NCBI GenBank assembly: GCA_016712675.1
Contig: JADJQR010000001.1
Span: forward strand, 1,116,001-1,180,000
Origin: a bacterium
Lineage (GTDB): Bacteria > Krumholzibacteriota > Krumholzibacteriia > LZORAL124-64-63
DNA: 64,000 bases
Direction: 5' to 3'
The notes beneath the pieces were generated by a model. That model did not search any database. It saw only the letters and a program-made list of their open reading frames with translations, and was not told the DNA's origin. Made by a program: the position numbers and the translations under genes. Of this stretch, positions 38,563-47,632 are shown piece by piece; positions within the stretch are counted from its first letter, which is position 1, and each line of letters starts with the position of its first letter.

Positions 38563-40002
38563 ATGGAATCGAAACCCGAGCGAGTCGGCGGACCGGCGTC
38601 CGCCCCGCGATCATCCTATGGCTACGACCGCCTACCGGAGAACCGGCGCCCGCCGTTCAGTGAAGAAGCGGAGCAGGCCGTTCTCGGCGCCGCCCTGGTG
38701 GACAAGGAGGCGGTCGGCCTGGCGCGCGAGCGCATCGACCATGCCGATTTCTACCGGCTGGAACACCAACTCATCTTCCGCGCCATGTGCCGTCTGTACG
38801 AGAACGACCAGGCCGTCGACCCGATCACGATCGCCGACCTGCTGGAGAAGTCGGCCGAGCAGTTCCTGGACAAGGCGCAGCTCAAGGCGCTGGGCGGGCG
38901 CAGCCTGCTGGACCTGGTCGGCGGCATGGATTTCCTGATCGACCTGGCGGGGATGATGGGCACGGCGGCCAACGTCGTGCACCACGCCGGCATCGTCCGC
39001 GAGAAGGCGGTGCTCAGGAGGCTGATCTCGGTCTCGGGGACCATCGCCAGCGAGGCCTACGACGGGAGCGACGAGGCGGCGGTCATCCTCGACCGCGCCG
39101 CCGGCCGCATCTTCGAGGTCAGCGAACAGGCGCGCAGCGGTGGCTTCGAGTCGGTCGAGACGATCGTGCCGGGTACGTTCAAGTCCATCGAGGAGGCATT
39201 CCAGAGCGGCGACGACGTCACCGGCCTGCGTACCGGCTTCCGCGAGATGGACCGCCGGACGGGCGGCCTGCAGAAGGGCGACCTGATCATCCTGGCGGCG
39301 CGGCCCTCGATGGGCAAGACGTCGCTCGCGCTGAACCTGGCCTACAACGTGGCGGTGCACGAGCGGCAGCCGGTGGGTGTCTTCTCGCTGGAGATGTCGC
39401 GGGAACAGCTGGTCATGCGCATGCTGGGAAGCAGCGGTTCGTTCAACCTGCACAACCTGCGGCGCGGCAAGCTGCGCGCCGAGGACTGGCCGCGCCTGAC
39501 GCAGGCCTGCGAGCAGCTGTCGCGGGCGCCGATCTTCATCGACGACAACAGCGGCATCTCGGTGCTGGAGATGAAGGCGAAGGCGCGCCGCCTGAAGCAG
39601 CAGCACGGCCTGGGGCTGGTCGTGATCGACTACCTGCAGCTGATGAGCGGCGGCGGCCGGATCGAGAACCGCCAGCAGGAGATCTCCCAGATCAGCCGCA
39701 ACCTGAAGGGCCTGGCCAAGGACCTGGGCGTGCCTGTGATCGCCCTCAGCCAGCTGTCGCGCGGCGTCGAGGCGCGCGGCGACCATAAGCCGATGCTGAG
39801 CGACCTGCGCGAATCCGGCGCCATCGAGCAGGACGCCGACGTGGTGCTGTTCATCTTCCGCGAAGAGGTCTACAAGCCCGACGACGAGTCGGTGCACAAC
39901 ATGGCGACCATCATCATCGGCAAGCAGCGCAATGGGCCGATCGGGCAGTTCGACCTGCACTTCCATAAGGAATTCACGCGCTTCTCGGACCTGGCACGGT
40001 AG
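38563..40002 (+). CDS. dnaB: Replicative DNA helicase
   Basis: 479 aa. Hexameric helicase of the replication fork. The N-terminal domain that binds primase begins PPFSEEAEQAVLGAALVDKEAV; the RecA-like C-terminal domain has GLQKGDLIILAARPSMGKTSLALNLA (Walker A), GVFSLEMSREQLVMRML, LGLVVIDYLQLMSG (Walker B) and LSQLSRGVEARGDHKPMLSDLRESGAIEQDADVV. The start at 38563 was chosen for CGAGGG at 8-bp spacing. No intein is present. An MBL-fold gene starts 10 bp downstream. Confidence 0.97.
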   Translation: MESKPERVGGPASAPRSSYGYDRLPENRRPPFSEEAEQAVLGAALVDKEAVGLARERIDHADFYRLEHQLIFRAMCRLYENDQAVDPITIADLLEKSAEQFLDKAQLKALGGRSLLDLVGGMDFLIDLAGMMGTAANVVHHAGIVREKAVLRRLISVSGTIASEAYDGSDEAAVILDRAAGRIFEVSEQARSGGFESVETIVPGTFKSIEEAFQSGDDVTGLRTGFREMDRRTGGLQKGDLIILAARPSMGKTSLALNLAYNVAVHERQPVGVFSLEMSREQLVMRMLGSSGSFNLHNLRRGKLRAEDWPRLTQACEQLSRAPIFIDDNSGISVLEMKAKARRLKQQHGLGLVVIDYLQLMSGGGRIENRQQEISQISRNLKGLAKDLGVPVIALSQLSRGVEARGDHKPMLSDLRESGAIEQDADVVLFIFREEVYKPDDESVHNMATIIIGKQRNGPIGQFDLHFHKEFTRFSDLAR

Positions 40003-40012
40003 GACGCAGGGC

Positions 40013-40957
40013 GTGGGAGCGGATGGCCTTCACCTGATCGACCTGGACCAACCCTTGCCGGGCCAGCGGCGCTTCATCTCGAGTTGGGCGCGGGTGGACG
40101 GGCCGGTCTCTTTCGTCGTGGACCCCGGCCCGCCCCGCAGCATCGACCTGCTCGTGGCGCGCCTGCGCGAACTCGGGCTGCGCCGGCTGGACCTGATCCT
40201 GCTGACGCATGTCCATCTGGACCATGGCGGGGGCACGGCGCAGCTTCTGGAGGCGTTCCCCGAAGCGCACGTCGTGTGCCATCCGGAGGGGCGCCGACAC
40301 CTGGCGGATCCGGCGCGGCTGTGGGCTGGTTCCAGGCAGGTGCTCGGAGCCAAGGCCCAGGTCTACGGTGAGCCCCGGGCCGTACCGTCCGCCGCGATCA
40401 CCGACGAGACGGCGGCGGCGCGGCACGGGATCGATGTGATCCCGACGCCCGGCCACGCCCCGCACCACGTGGCCTTCCGCGACGGTGACGACCTGTTCGT
40501 GGGCGAGGCAGCGGGCACGTTTTCGAGTCTCGGCCAGGGGCCCCTGACCGAGGGCTACTACCTGCGTCCGGCCACGCCGCCGCGCTTCCGGCCGGAAACG
40601 GCGCAGGCCTCGCTGGACCGGCTGCTGGCCCTGGACCCGCTGCCGAAACGGCTGCGATTCGCCCACCACGGCTGGTTCGGGGGCGATGGGCGCCGGCTGC
40701 TGGCGGTGGCGCGTGCGCAGATCGACCTCTGGCTGGCGGCCTGCCGGGAGGGCCTGGATGCCTGTCCGGAGGCGAACCAGCGCGGGGCAGATGCCGGAGC
40801 CGGGCTCCTGGATGATATCGCCGAACGGGTGCGCCACCGCGATCCCCGGTTCGCACGCGGCGAGGGCCTGGACGCGGACATCCGCGAGCGCGAGCGCGAC
40901 TTCACGCACCAGTCGCTGCGGGGGATGCTCGGGCACCTGCTGGACGCTGGGGATTGA
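40013..40957 (+). CDS. MBL-fold metallo-hydrolase
   Basis: 314 aa from a GTG 10 bp after dnaB. The metal site is LTHVHLDHGGGTAQLL (HxHxDH), then PTPGHAPHHVAFRDGDDLFVGEAAG (third His and bridging Asp/Glu) and FAHHGWFGG near the end. This is the di-zinc metallo-beta-lactamase fold of glyoxalase II/RNase Z-type hydrolases. The C-terminal about 80 residues form a charged helical extension (IDLWLAACREGLDACPEANQ, RDFTHQSLRGMLGHLL). The substrate is unknown. It is probably co-transcribed with dnaB. Confidence 0.88.
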   Translation: MGADGLHLIDLDQPLPGQRRFISSWARVDGPVSFVVDPGPPRSIDLLVARLRELGLRRLDLILLTHVHLDHGGGTAQLLEAFPEAHVVCHPEGRRHLADPARLWAGSRQVLGAKAQVYGEPRAVPSAAITDETAAARHGIDVIPTPGHAPHHVAFRDGDDLFVGEAAGTFSSLGQGPLTEGYYLRPATPPRFRPETAQASLDRLLALDPLPKRLRFAHHGWFGGDGRRLLAVARAQIDLWLAACREGLDACPEANQRGADAGAGLLDDIAERVRHRDPRFARGEGLDADIRERERDFTHQSLRGMLGHLLDAGD

Positions 40958-40982
40958 TGCCAGCGTCCCCGGGCCCCGCGTG

Positions 40983-41011
40983 TAGACTTCCCCCGGCCCT
41001 GTTCCTATATT
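40983..41011 (+). promoter_or_regulatory. Candidate promoter for mlaEFD, near-leaderless
   Basis: TAGACT (40983-40988) and TATATT (41006-41011), 17-bp spacer (4 and 5 of 6 matches). The -10 ends 9 nt before the mlaE ATG, and no Shine-Dalgarno precedes that ATG, so the transcript would have almost no leader. Confidence 0.45.
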
Positions 41012-41020
41012 GGCCCGACC

Positions 41021-41812
41021 ATGAAGACCATTCTCGCTGCCATCGGCCGGGCCGTCATCGAGGGCCTGAGCGGCGCGGGCCGGGGCCTGCTGCTTTTGCG
41101 CGCCATCGTCCTGCAGACCCACCATGCCTGGCGCATGCGGCGCGAGATCGCCGAGCAGATGCAGGTGATCGCGATCGGCTCCCTGCCGCTGGTCATCGTG
41201 ACCTCGATCTTCGTCGGCGCCGTGACTGCGGTCCAGGCCGTCTACCAGATGCAGGCCTACGTGCCGATGAAGTTCCTCGGCACGGTGATCTCCAAGTCGG
41301 TCTTCATCGAGCTGGGGCCCGTGCTGATGGCGCTGGTGGTGGGCAGCCGCCTGTGCGCGAACTACGCGGCCGAGCTGGGCACCATGAAAGTGACCGAGCA
41401 GTTGGACGCGATGAACATCATGGCCATCGACCCGGTGCGCTACCTGGCCATGCCGCGGTTCTGGGCCGCGGTGCTGATGATCCCGGTGGTGACCGTGTTC
41501 TGCGATGCGATCGCCATCCTTGGAGGCTACGTGGCCTCGGTGATGACGCTGGATGTCTCGAGCGGCGTCTTCATCGAGGGCCTGCAGATGTTCTATAAGC
41601 ACTCGGATCTGCTGGGTGGCCTGATCAAGTCGTTCGTCTTCGGGGGGATCATCGCCATGAGCGGGATCTACTTCGGGATGAACACGAAGGGCGGCGCCGA
41701 GGGCGTCGGCCGCTCGACCATGACCGCGGTCGTGGGCAGTTGCCTGAGCGTGCTCGTGGGCGACTACCTGCTGGCCATCGTGCTGTTCCAGATCGTGTTC
41801 GAGAAGACGTGA
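41021..41812 (+). CDS. mlaE: MlaE-type ABC permease (phospholipid transport)
   Basis: 263 aa. The inner-membrane permease of the Mla/Mce lipid transport system of diderms. Hydrophobic helices (IAIGSLPLVIVTSIFVGAVTAVQAVY, LMIPVVTVFCDAIAILGGYVASVM, MTAVVGSCLSVLVGDYLLAIVLF) surround the family signature ELGPVLMALVVGSRLCANYAAELGTMKVTEQLDAM. ATPase and MCE-domain genes follow in the standard order. It begins a co-directional run that reaches the CHAT/sigma genes. Confidence 0.94.
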   Translation: MKTILAAIGRAVIEGLSGAGRGLLLLRAIVLQTHHAWRMRREIAEQMQVIAIGSLPLVIVTSIFVGAVTAVQAVYQMQAYVPMKFLGTVISKSVFIELGPVLMALVVGSRLCANYAAELGTMKVTEQLDAMNIMAIDPVRYLAMPRFWAAVLMIPVVTVFCDAIAILGGYVASVMTLDVSSGVFIEGLQMFYKHSDLLGGLIKSFVFGGIIAMSGIYFGMNTKGGAEGVGRSTMTAVVGSCLSVLVGDYLLAIVLFQIVFEKT

Positions 41813-41814
41813 GC

Positions 41815-42627
41815 ATGCAGCAGACCTGGGACATCCCGCCGCCGCCCGACCAGCGCGCCCCGGACCCGGCGACGTTCAATGGCATCGTCGTCGAGGGGGT
41901 CAGCAAGTCTTTCGGGCCCAAGAAGGTGCTGGATGGCACCGATCTGCTGATCCACAAGGGCGAGACGCTGGTCATCATTGGACGCAGCGGCGAGGGAAAG
42001 TCTGTCCTGCTCAAGCACATCGTGCGGCTGCTGGAGCCGGATGCTGGGCGCATCTGGGCGGAGGGGCACGAGGTCTCGGCGCTCGAACACGGGCCGCTGA
42101 TGGATCTACGGAAGAGGTTCGGCTTCCTGTTCCAGGGAGCGGCGCTGTTCGACTCGATGTCGATCTGCAAGAACATCGGGCTTATGCTGGAGGAGCACAC
42201 CGACTGGCCGCGCCGGCGCATCCGCGAACGGGCCTGCGAGTGCCTGCGGCAGGTGGGACTGGAAGGCGCAGAGGACAAGCTGCCGAGCGAGCTGTCCGGT
42301 GGCATGAAGAAGCGCGCGGGGCTGGCCAGGGCCATCGTCATGGAGCCCCAGTACATCCTTTACGACGAGCCGACGACCGGCCTGGATCCGATCACGTCCG
42401 ACGCGATCAACGACCTGATCATCCAGCTGCAGAAGGAGCTGGGGGTCACCAGCATCGTCGTCACGCACGACATGCCGAGCGCCTTCAAGATCGCCGACCG
42501 CATGGCGATGCTCAGCCGGGGGCGCATCGTGTTCACCGGTACCGTCGACGAGGTGCGCACGACGACGCACCCGATGGTACGCCAGTTCATCGAGGGCCGT
42601 TCCCACGGTCCGCTGGGAGCGTTCTGA
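41815..42627 (+). CDS. mlaF: MlaF-type ABC ATPase
   Basis: 270 aa. Walker A GRSGEGKSVLLKHI, Q-loop FGFLFQGAALFDSM, signature ELSGGMKKRAGLARAI, Walker B YILYDEPTTGLDP and switch VVTHDMPSAF are all intact; LSGGM is typical of the Mla/Mce ATPases. It has an N-terminal extension of about 20 residues rich in proline. The ATG at 41815 was chosen, but a GTG at 41809 overlapping the mlaE stop is also possible. Confidence 0.94.
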   Translation: MQQTWDIPPPPDQRAPDPATFNGIVVEGVSKSFGPKKVLDGTDLLIHKGETLVIIGRSGEGKSVLLKHIVRLLEPDAGRIWAEGHEVSALEHGPLMDLRKRFGFLFQGAALFDSMSICKNIGLMLEEHTDWPRRRIRERACECLRQVGLEGAEDKLPSELSGGMKKRAGLARAIVMEPQYILYDEPTTGLDPITSDAINDLIIQLQKELGVTSIVVTHDMPSAFKIADRMAMLSRGRIVFTGTVDEVRTTTHPMVRQFIEGRSHGPLGAF

Positions 42628-42674
42628 ACGCAAGGGTCCGGGGCGCGCCGACGCCGCCGGCCGGGGAGATGCCG

Positions 42675-43568
42675 ATGCGAGGCAGACTGAACGAGGTCCA
42701 GGTCGGCCTGGTGACCATCATCGCCCTGGTGGTGCTGGTCTGGGGCATGCTCTGGCTGAAGAACATCGACCTGCGCAAGGGCTCGCGCATGTATCAGGCC
42801 GACTTCTCCCAGGTCGAGGGCCTGCGGGTCGGCGACAAGGTGCAGGTGCGCGGCATCCGCATGGGCGAGGTCACCGGGATGCAGATCCTGCCGCAGGCGG
42901 TACGTGTCCAGCTGCAACTGGAGGACACGGCGAAGCTCTGCCAGGATGCCACGGTGACCCTGGGCGAGAAGGGTATCGTCGGCGAGGTGGTGATCGAGAT
43001 CGATCCCGGCACGAGTGGGCCCGTGGAAGAGGGCCATATCTTCCGGGGGCGCGCCGCCGGGACGATCGCCGCGGTCACCGACGCGGCCGGCGCCGCGCTG
43101 TCGGAGATGCGCGTGCTGACCGGGCAGGTCACGGCCCTGCTCGAGGAGATCCGCAAGGACGGGCAGGTGGTGGAGACGCTGGCACAGGCAAACGTGACCC
43201 TGGCGAAGGTCGACCGCATGGTCGAACAGAACCACCAGGACGTGACTGTGATCCTGGACGACCTGCGGGCCTCGACGACGGCGCTGCGCCGACTCATGGA
43301 CTCCGGTCGCCTAGACGAGGCGCTGGCCGGCACAGCGTCCGCAGCGGCGGCCGCGGATTCGCTGCTGGCCGGCCTGGGGGACACGACGTTGCGCCTGAAC
43401 TCGCTGCTGGCGAAGCTGGACGAAGGCGAGGGGTCGGCCGCGATGCTGATCAACGACCCGGCGCTGTACACACGCGCGGATTCGACGCTGACTTCGGTGC
43501 AGCGGCTGCTGGACGACCTGAGGCGCAACCCGAAGAAGTACTTCAAGCTGAACATCATCGATTTCTAG
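42675..43568 (+). CDS. mlaD: MlaD-type MCE-domain protein
   Basis: 297 aa. One N-terminal transmembrane helix (VGLVTIIALVVLVWGMLWL) anchors a periplasmic MCE domain (YQADFSQVEGLRVGDKVQVRGIRMGEVTGMQI, VTLGEKGIVGEVVIEIDPG), the lipid-binding hexamer unit. After it comes a long helical tail (about 140-290) with Ala-rich heptads, longer than E. coli MlaD (183 aa), likely forming a tunnel-like coiled region. The ATG at 42675 has GGGGAG at 6-bp spacing; the ATG at 42669 touches it. mlaA, mlaB and mlaC are not nearby. Confidence 0.92.
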   Translation: MRGRLNEVQVGLVTIIALVVLVWGMLWLKNIDLRKGSRMYQADFSQVEGLRVGDKVQVRGIRMGEVTGMQILPQAVRVQLQLEDTAKLCQDATVTLGEKGIVGEVVIEIDPGTSGPVEEGHIFRGRAAGTIAAVTDAAGAALSEMRVLTGQVTALLEEIRKDGQVVETLAQANVTLAKVDRMVEQNHQDVTVILDDLRASTTALRRLMDSGRLDEALAGTASAAAAADSLLAGLGDTTLRLNSLLAKLDEGEGSAAMLINDPALYTRADSTLTSVQRLLDDLRRNPKKYFKLNIIDF

Positions 43569-43625
43569 GACGGGACGAGGCGGACACGCGCCGGCGCTGC
43601 CGGCCGCTGCAACGGGAGGTACGGA

Positions 43626-44141
43626 ATGAACGAGAGCCAGAGGAAGGAAGCGCTGCTGAAGGCCGTCAAGGATGCGGTGATGGTCGAGGTCAAGGGTCAG
43701 CAGCTGTACAGCCATGCCGCCGAGCAGGCCGTCGATCCGGCCGCGCGGGCCATGTTCGAGATGCTGGCGCGCGACGAGGACGACCACGTGCGCATCCTGA
43801 CGACCCAGTACAAGCACCTGCTGGCCGACGGCAAGCTGAACCTGTCGGGATTGAACCCGGCCGAGGTCGACCACGGCTCACAGACCGTGATCACCGACGA
43901 CTTCCGCAAGGCCGTGCGCAAGGGCAGCTTCGAGATGGCCGTGATCAGCATCGGCTGCGACCTGGAGAACAAGGCCATCGCCTACTACCGCGAGCATGCC
44001 GCGCGCACCGAGGATCCGGACCTCAAGCAGCTGTTCACGTGGCTCCTGGAGTGGGAAGACGGCCACCTGACCCAACTGCTCGAGCTGGAAAAGATCTACC
44101 AGGACGCGTACTGGGCGGAACAGGGTTTCTCGCCGATGTAG
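43626..44141 (+). CDS. Ferritin-like/rubrerythrin-type di-iron protein
   Basis: 171 aa, GGGAGG 5 bp before the ATG. A four-helix bundle with di-iron ligands in the expected pattern: Glu in VMVEVKGQQLY, ExxH in ARDEDDHVRIL, Glu in CDLENKAIAYY and ExxH in EWEDGHLTQLL. No rubredoxin cysteines are present, so it is the erythrin domain alone. It may act in iron or peroxide handling. It lies 57 bp after mlaD and 24 bp before the CHAT gene, on the same strand, so it may belong to either unit. Confidence 0.9.
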   Translation: MNESQRKEALLKAVKDAVMVEVKGQQLYSHAAEQAVDPAARAMFEMLARDEDDHVRILTTQYKHLLADGKLNLSGLNPAEVDHGSQTVITDDFRKAVRKGSFEMAVISIGCDLENKAIAYYREHAARTEDPDLKQLFTWLLEWEDGHLTQLLELEKIYQDAYWAEQGFSPM

Positions 44142-44165
44142 CGCGGACGGGGGCGGAGTGACGGC

Positions 44166-47012
44166 GTGATCGTCTGGGTCATCCTTCTGGTGCTTGCCAT
44201 TCCCGTTGCGGCGTGGCCGGCGGGCGGCGGCGACATGCCGCCGCCGTCGCTTGGCGCCCTGCCCGGACGCCCGTTGCCGGGACCGGCCGGCCTGGACTCA
44301 CTCTTCGCGGGCGCGGACCGGCAACTGCGCTCAGGGGCCCTCGACTCCGTGCTCGCGGCCATCCGGCCGGTGCTGGCGGCGGCGGCAGCGACCGGGGATG
44401 AACGGCTCGAGCTGCGCGCACGCCTCCACGAGGCCGGCGCCGAGGCGCTGGGCGGTCGGCTGCGGGAGGCGGAACGGTCCGCGCGACGTGCCGTGGCCCT
44501 GGCCGAAGCCGCCGGCGCGGAGGCGCCCGGGCGGATGGCGCGGCGATGGCTCGGATTCTCGCTGCTGGGCCAGGGGCGTTCGGCGGAGGCGACCGCGGTC
44601 TACACGGCGCTGCGCGATGATGCCCGCGCGGCCGGTGACCGCCGTGAGGAGGCGTATGCCCTGATGGGTCTGGCCTACCAGGCCCTCGGCAGCGGCGACG
44701 CGAGCGCCGCCCGCGCCGACTACGAACGCTCGGCGAACCTGTTCGCCGAAGTGGGCGAAGCGGCCATCGTGCTGGACGCGCAGGTGGGACTGGCGCGGGC
44801 CCTCGGTGCCGAGGGTCGCTACGACCGGATGCGCCGCCTCTACGAGCGGATCCTGCTCGATGCCGAGGCGCAGGGCAACGCGCGCGTCGTCGGCTACGTC
44901 CTGAACAACCTCGGCAGCTACGAGTACCAGGCCGGCGATCCCGGCCTGGCGGTCCGCTACTGGGAGCGCGCCCTCGACCGCAAGCGCGGCGCCGCCGATG
45001 CGCTGGCGCTGATCACCCCCACGGTGAACCTGGCCCTGGCGCGCATGGCGCTGGGCGGTTTCGACGAGGCGCGCGAGGGGCTCGAGGCGATGCTCGCCCG
45101 CTGTCGCGAAGGCGGCTACCGCGAGCAGGAGGCGCTGGTGCTCGGACAGCTGGCGACCCTCGAGCAGGCGCACGGTCGCCAGGCGGCGGCGCGCGCGCTC
45201 TGGCGCCGGGTGCTGGACCTCGGCGTCGATGCCGGTCAGGCCGGGCCGGAAGGCGCGGTCGACATCGTCCTGTCGCTGCTGGCGGACGGTGAGGCCGCGG
45301 CGGCCGGCGCGCTGGCCGACAGCCTGCACGCCGCTTCGTCCGTCGCCGGCGATGACTACGCGAACGCCCGGCTCCAACTGGCGCAGGCGCGCGCCCGACG
45401 CGCGAACGGGGATCCGCCGGCGGCGCTGGCGGCAGCCTCGCGCGCACGCGAGCGCTTCCGTGCCGGCGGGTTCCGCACGGACGAGTTGCTCGCCCTCGTC
45501 GAGATGGCCGCCTGCGAGCGTGATGCGGCCTTGGCTGCCGCCGCCCGGCCGGAGCGGGCGCTGGCGCTCCTGCAGGAAGCCCGTGCGCTGTGGGAAGCGG
45601 TGCGCGCGGTTCCCCGCGACCCCCAGTGGCGGGAACGGCGCGGCACGCTGGCTGCGGCCATCCACCTGGACCTGGCGGGCCTGCTCCTGGAGGCACCCGC
45701 CGGGGACGCCGGGCGCGACAGCGAGGCCTTCGACCTGCTGCAGGGCTACAAGGCGCGCACGCTGCTGGAGCGGCGGCTCGGACCGGACGCCTTCACCCCC
45801 GACGCTGCCCATGTCCCGGCCACCCTGGCCGATGTGCAGCGGACGGCGCTCCGCCCCGGGGAACTCCTGCTCGACTACTACCTGGGTGTGGACAGGTCCT
45901 GGGTGTTCGCGGTGTCGATCGAGGGCTGCCGTGCCTACGCACTGCCGCCAGCGCGCGAACTGCGCGACCGCGTCTCGCTGTTCCTGGACCTGCTCGCGAC
46001 GCCGCCGCCGCTCGACGGCGCCCACGGCGACCACGGCGTGGCGGCGCGTCGACTGGCCGCGGACCTGCTGGGCCCCTGCAGCGCGGAGCTGGCCGGGGCC
46101 GCCGGTGTGCTGATCGCCGCCGATGGCTTCCTCAACCTTGTGCCGTTCGAGATGCTGCCCCTGCCGGGCGATCCCGACGACGGGCGGCCGGCGGTCCGCG
46201 TCATGGCCCGCGTGCCGTCGGCCGGCGTGCTGCTGCAGGTGCGCAAGGCCGCCGGCGGCGCCGGACGCGGCATTGCGCTGCTGGGCGGCGGCGAGGCCCC
46301 GGCCGGGGACCAGTTGCCGGGAGCCGTCCGCGAAGCGCGAAGCCTGGAGCGGCACTATCGCCGGGTGCGCCGCCTGGAGGCGAGCGGGACCACCGGCAGC
46401 GCCGACCGGCTGGCGCCCGCGGCCGGGGCCGCGGTCCTGCACGTGCCGGCGCACTCGGAGGCCTTCGATCAGCGTCCCTGGAACTCGCGCATCCGCGTGG
46501 GCCACGGACCGGCAGGCGAGCCGCAATGGCTGACCAGCGCCGAGATCGCCGCCTCGCCGCTGGGCGTGCCGCTGGCCGTCCTGTCCGGCTGTTCGTCCGC
46601 CGGCGGGCAGGCGCTCACGGGCGAAGGCATGCTCGGGCTGAGCGGCGCCTTCCTGGCCGGCGGGACGCGGGCCGTCGTCGCTTCGCTGTGGGACGTCGAC
46701 GACGAGGTCGTCGAACGGCTCATGGCGGTCTTCTACCGCGAACTGGCGACCGGAGCCCCGGTCGCCGCGGCCCTGGCCACGGCGCGGCGCGACCTCGCCT
46801 TGCGCCCGGCCACCGCGGCTCCCCGGCACTGGGCGGCGTTCGTCGTCGTCGGCGACGGGGCCCTGGTCGTGCCGGTCGAGAGCCGGCCGGCGTGGCCGCC
46901 GCTGGCGGCTGGCGGGCTGGCGCTGGCCGCGGTCCTGGCGGCGTGGCTGGCCCTGCGCGCGCGCCGCCGCGACGCGGGTGTGATTCCCGGGCCCGACGAG
47001 GCTCTTCCATGA
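44166..47012 (+). CDS. Membrane-anchored TPR-CHAT caspase-like protease
   Basis: 948 aa, GTG start. The N-terminus is hydrophobic (VWVILLVLAIPVAAWPAG), a signal peptide or anchor. Residues about 80-400 are TPR-like helical repeats (AYALMGLAYQALGSGDASAA, VGYVLNNLGSYEYQAGDPGLAVRYWERAL). The C-terminal third is a CHAT domain: LLDYYLGVDRSWVFAV, VLIAADGFLNLVPFEMLP, catalytic His763 (LHVPAHSEAF) and Cys809 (AVLSGCSSAGG), then ALTGEGMLGLSGAFLAGGTRAVVASLWDVDD. A last transmembrane helix (LAAGGLALAAVLAAWLAL) with a following RARRRD indicates the C-terminus is cytoplasmic and the protease extracytoplasmic. The stop overlaps an ECF sigma gene by 4 bp. Confidence 0.92.
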   Translation: MIVWVILLVLAIPVAAWPAGGGDMPPPSLGALPGRPLPGPAGLDSLFAGADRQLRSGALDSVLAAIRPVLAAAAATGDERLELRARLHEAGAEALGGRLREAERSARRAVALAEAAGAEAPGRMARRWLGFSLLGQGRSAEATAVYTALRDDARAAGDRREEAYALMGLAYQALGSGDASAARADYERSANLFAEVGEAAIVLDAQVGLARALGAEGRYDRMRRLYERILLDAEAQGNARVVGYVLNNLGSYEYQAGDPGLAVRYWERALDRKRGAADALALITPTVNLALARMALGGFDEAREGLEAMLARCREGGYREQEALVLGQLATLEQAHGRQAAARALWRRVLDLGVDAGQAGPEGAVDIVLSLLADGEAAAAGALADSLHAASSVAGDDYANARLQLAQARARRANGDPPAALAAASRARERFRAGGFRTDELLALVEMAACERDAALAAAARPERALALLQEARALWEAVRAVPRDPQWRERRGTLAAAIHLDLAGLLLEAPAGDAGRDSEAFDLLQGYKARTLLERRLGPDAFTPDAAHVPATLADVQRTALRPGELLLDYYLGVDRSWVFAVSIEGCRAYALPPARELRDRVSLFLDLLATPPPLDGAHGDHGVAARRLAADLLGPCSAELAGAAGVLIAADGFLNLVPFEMLPLPGDPDDGRPAVRVMARVPSAGVLLQVRKAAGGAGRGIALLGGGEAPAGDQLPGAVREARSLERHYRRVRRLEASGTTGSADRLAPAAGAAVLHVPAHSEAFDQRPWNSRIRVGHGPAGEPQWLTSAEIAASPLGVPLAVLSGCSSAGGQALTGEGMLGLSGAFLAGGTRAVVASLWDVDDEVVERLMAVFYRELATGAPVAAALATARRDLALRPATAAPRHWAAFVVVGDGALVVPVESRPAWPPLAAGGLALAAVLAAWLALRARRRDAGVIPGPDEALP

Positions 47013-47632
47013 GGGACAGGCCCGACTTGCCGCCGGCCGGCGATGCGGAGCTGGTCGCCGCGATCCGCGCCGGCGGGCCGGCCGCCGAGGCGGCGGCGAC
47101 CGAACTGTTCGGCCGCTACCACGGGCGCGTCTACGCCTGGTGCCGTCGCTACCGGCGCGATCCGGAGCAGGCGCTGGACCTGGCGCAGGACGTCCTGCTG
47201 GCGGCGTGGCGCTCACTGGCGACCTGGGAGGGCAAGGCCCCGTTCGGGGGCTGGTTGTTCGTGGTCACGCACCATGCGTGCATCCGCGCCGCGCGCGCGC
47301 GGCCGATCGCCGGTGACGATGACCAGGCGCTGGAGGAACTGCCGGACCCGCGGCCGGATCCGGCCACGGCGTTCGAGGACGAGCAGGAGCGTCAGGCGCT
47401 GCTGGCGCTGGTGCGGGAGCAGCTCGATCCGCAGGAACAGCGGGCGGTCTGGCTCCGGTGCGGGGAGAGCATGCCGGTGGACGAGATCACGCGCGTGCTG
47501 GGACTGGACTCGGCCAGCGGCGCCCGGGGCCTGCTGCAGACCGCGCGGCGGAAGCTGCGGGCCGCCCGCGCGCGGCGCGATGGTGCGACCGCGCCGCCGG
47601 ACCCGGGGCCCGGAGCGAAGGGGAATTCGTGA
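47009..47632 (+). CDS. ECF-type RNA polymerase sigma factor (CHAT-linked)
   Basis: 207 aa. Region 2: LFGRYHGRVYAWCRRYRRDPEQALDLAQDVLLAAWRSLATWEGKAPFGGWLFVVTHHACI. Region 4: LDPQEQRAVWLRCGESMPVDEITRVLGLDSASGARGLLQTARRKLRAA, with the helix-turn-helix. It overlaps the CHAT gene upstream and the membrane anti-sigma candidate downstream, each by 4 bp, so all three should be made together. It differs from the ECF sigma at 506-1087 in linker and composition. Its regulon is unknown; an autoregulated promoter would lie upstream of the CHAT gene or further. Confidence 0.93.
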   Translation: MRDRPDLPPAGDAELVAAIRAGGPAAEAAATELFGRYHGRVYAWCRRYRRDPEQALDLAQDVLLAAWRSLATWEGKAPFGGWLFVVTHHACIRAARARPIAGDDDQALEELPDPRPDPATAFEDEQERQALLALVREQLDPQEQRAVWLRCGESMPVDEITRVLGLDSASGARGLLQTARRKLRAARARRDGATAPPDPGPGAKGNS

